From Sipunculus nudus (lineage: Eukaryota > Annelida > Sipuncula > Golfingiida > Sipunculidae): a stretch of DNA of 64,000 bases. This document shows positions 62,501 to 64,000 of the stretch, piece after piece. The position numbers and the translations under genes were made by a program. Location: positions 51,153,676-51,217,675 of the forward strand of contig CM049311.1 of the NCBI GenBank assembly GCA_026874595.1, in the 5' to 3' direction. Each line of letters opens with the position of its first letter. Positions within the stretch are counted from its first letter, which is position 1. The notes under the pieces were generated by a model that worked only from the letters and a program-made list of their open reading frames with translations, ran no database searches and was not told the DNA's origin.

Positions 62501-64000
62501 GAATATTCCTTGAATCACAATTAAAATGTTTTGCACATTGGAGTTTTCAGGACATGCTTAATTTTATTCACCAAAATAAAATAAAAGTAAATTTGATAAA
62601 ATAAAACATATTTTCAAATAAAGTATACACACTGTTGGTTGAATGAGGGACAAACAATATCATTGTGCTAATTAATATCCCAGTTTTAATTAATTACTGG
62701 AATTAATAGTCAATTTCACACCTGGTGAAGTTTTTACTCTTCTGAAGTAAGGAATTACTTATCTCATGAACATCCACACTTTCACAGCAATACACCACTT
62801 TGTGGACACAATTAAATGTGCACTTTAATCATTGTAACCCTGGTGGTTCAATAATAATGTCCAAGAATAAAATAAAATACAGAAAAATTATAACATTCAT
62901 CTAGTTTATGCACCAGCTGGGGGGGGGGGGGATGAGTGCAGGGCAGAGGGGAAGCCTGCTAGTAGTGGCCAAGCTGGGCCAAGGGTAAGCTGCCTGGGGT
63001 GGGTTACATAATGCAAGTGAAGGCTGTACTACTAGGTGGGCTAGATGTAAACAACACTTGACATGGTGTATGAAAACATGAATAAAAGCTATTCATTCCA
63101 ATCAATTTCTTTTGAAAGTTCAGATTTTAAAAGATTAAATCCTTATGCATATATGCTGGGAAAATTAAATCCACAGTGCCAAAGTTGGACAAAATTTAAG
63201 GTATTGATTTTTTATTTATGCTAATCACTTGAAAAATTTGCAAAATTCAGATCTAATTTTGGGTAAACAATTGAATCTTGATTAAATAAAGTTATATTTC
63301 TGAAAAAAAGTCTCTAGGTTCAGCAATTCTCATGTTAGGTGAGTAAATATATTTCCTGATTTTTTTTTAAAAATTGCATTATGTTTTGGCCCATAACTTC
63401 AAAATAATACCCAATAGTGACCTTATTTTTGGTATGTTCATAGAAAATGTATAAAAGAATGTGAATACTAAATACGATCAAAAACAGATCAGTGGTTTTG
63501 ATATTAGGCAGCCTTGAAGTGTAACAATGGCTTTTTTTATGGAAAACGGAGTTTTTTTTCCTTAATATCTCGAAGGAACAAAGTCCTAATGAGCCAATTT
63601 TTGGTATGGTAGGAGATTTTGGGGACATCTTAAATTATGTCAACAGCCTGGGGAGCATAGAGATGTGCACTGAATGACCTACAGTCATCAAAGTGGACTG
63701 CTTGACAATGTAATGGAATACAACAAGAGCCTCCAAAAAATTCCATAACTAGCCTAATTTTGCAGCTTTTATTTTCAAATTTCAGATTTTAACAGATTAA
63801 ATCCTTATGTATACATGGTGTGAAAATTAAATCCACAGTACTTACAGGAAAAAAACGTGCCATGGCCAAAGTTGGGCAAAAAATTTAAGGTACCAATTTT
63901 ATATTTTTGCCAATATTTAAAAAACTTTAACAAATTTTGATCTAATTTTTGGTATACAATTAAATTTTGATTAATTAAAGTTGTATTACTGGAAAAAAGT
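59573..64000. repeat. repeat mosaic to the end of the window
   Basis: Two copies of a block starting 'aacaagggacccatgggtca' (59573 and 61329) share about 300 bp each, including 'gtgatactatat', 'gagtaaatgat', 'aacctgactgatggattaat' and 'gatgataaggctattt'. The 61.9-63.2 kb part matches 44.0-45.1 kb, and 63.24-63.64 kb matches 49.14-49.58 kb. A GA-rich tract lies at 60951-61077 and G runs at 60415-60432 and 62920-62930. No gene is recognised; the element probably continues past 64000. Confidence 0.7.
60951..61077. repeat. GA-rich (purine) tract
   Basis: About 125 bp made almost only of AG and AAAG words. A shorter relative lies at 45897-45935. Polypurine of this length can form triplex DNA. Confidence 0.85.

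Overview
The window looks like AT-rich nuclear DNA from an invertebrate animal, most likely a marine bivalve mollusc. That is an inference. Its basis is: intron-style splice acceptors ahead of intact animal-type coding exons; animal regulatory protein families (rhodopsin-like GPCR, F-box/LRR protein, ankyrin/SOCS-box protein); and abundant short non-autonomous repeats. These repeats have ends built from GCTCAGCTGA/TCAGCTGAGC and runs of GGACGGACAGACGG, a style I associate with bivalve genomes. There are no bacterial operons, ribosome binding sites or phage genes.

Gene content is low. Three protein-coding loci can be supported. (1) A class A GPCR at 19757-21015 (+) is broken by a 203-bp inverted-repeat element inserted just before TM1, with a perfect 5-bp duplication, and by a one-base frame change in the third intracellular loop. 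(2) An intact 608-codon F-box/LRR-type protein lies at 39732-41558 (+), preceded by a splice acceptor and followed by an AATAAA signal. (3) An intact 397-codon ankyrin-repeat/SOCS-box protein lies at 56540-57733 (-), again with a splice acceptor and polyadenylation signal. A fourth locus, 11900-12399 (-), is the decayed 3' end of a cysteine-rich (CXC/tesmin-like) ORF with an in-frame stop. Loci 2 and 3 belong to families that act as substrate receptors of cullin-RING ubiquitin ligases (SCF and ECS types). Nothing shows that they work together.

Most of the rest is repetitive. There are five long minisatellites: 25-bp unit at 2816-3930, 107-bp at 28730-31800, 39-bp at 36698-39572, about 34-bp at 53536-55512, and 47-bp at 58125-59315. 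There is also a 180-bp array inside a terminal-inverted-repeat element (22437-24155), and further inverted-repeat elements at 8293-10755 (hAT-like ends), 16374-18905, 19817-20019 and 50025-50648. Satellite-bearing elements with a shared flank lie at 21455-22188 and 28730-32275. The last 20 kb, apart from the ankyrin/SOCS gene and its arrays, is a mosaic of one repeat family (42476-53143 and 59573-64000).

The most unusual structure is a pair of related segments, 12545-13125 and 42893-43600. One half is inverted between the copies and the other half is collinear. The collinear half keeps two hairpins, one with a compensatory base-pair change. No tRNA, rRNA, CRISPR or autonomous transposase gene was recognised.
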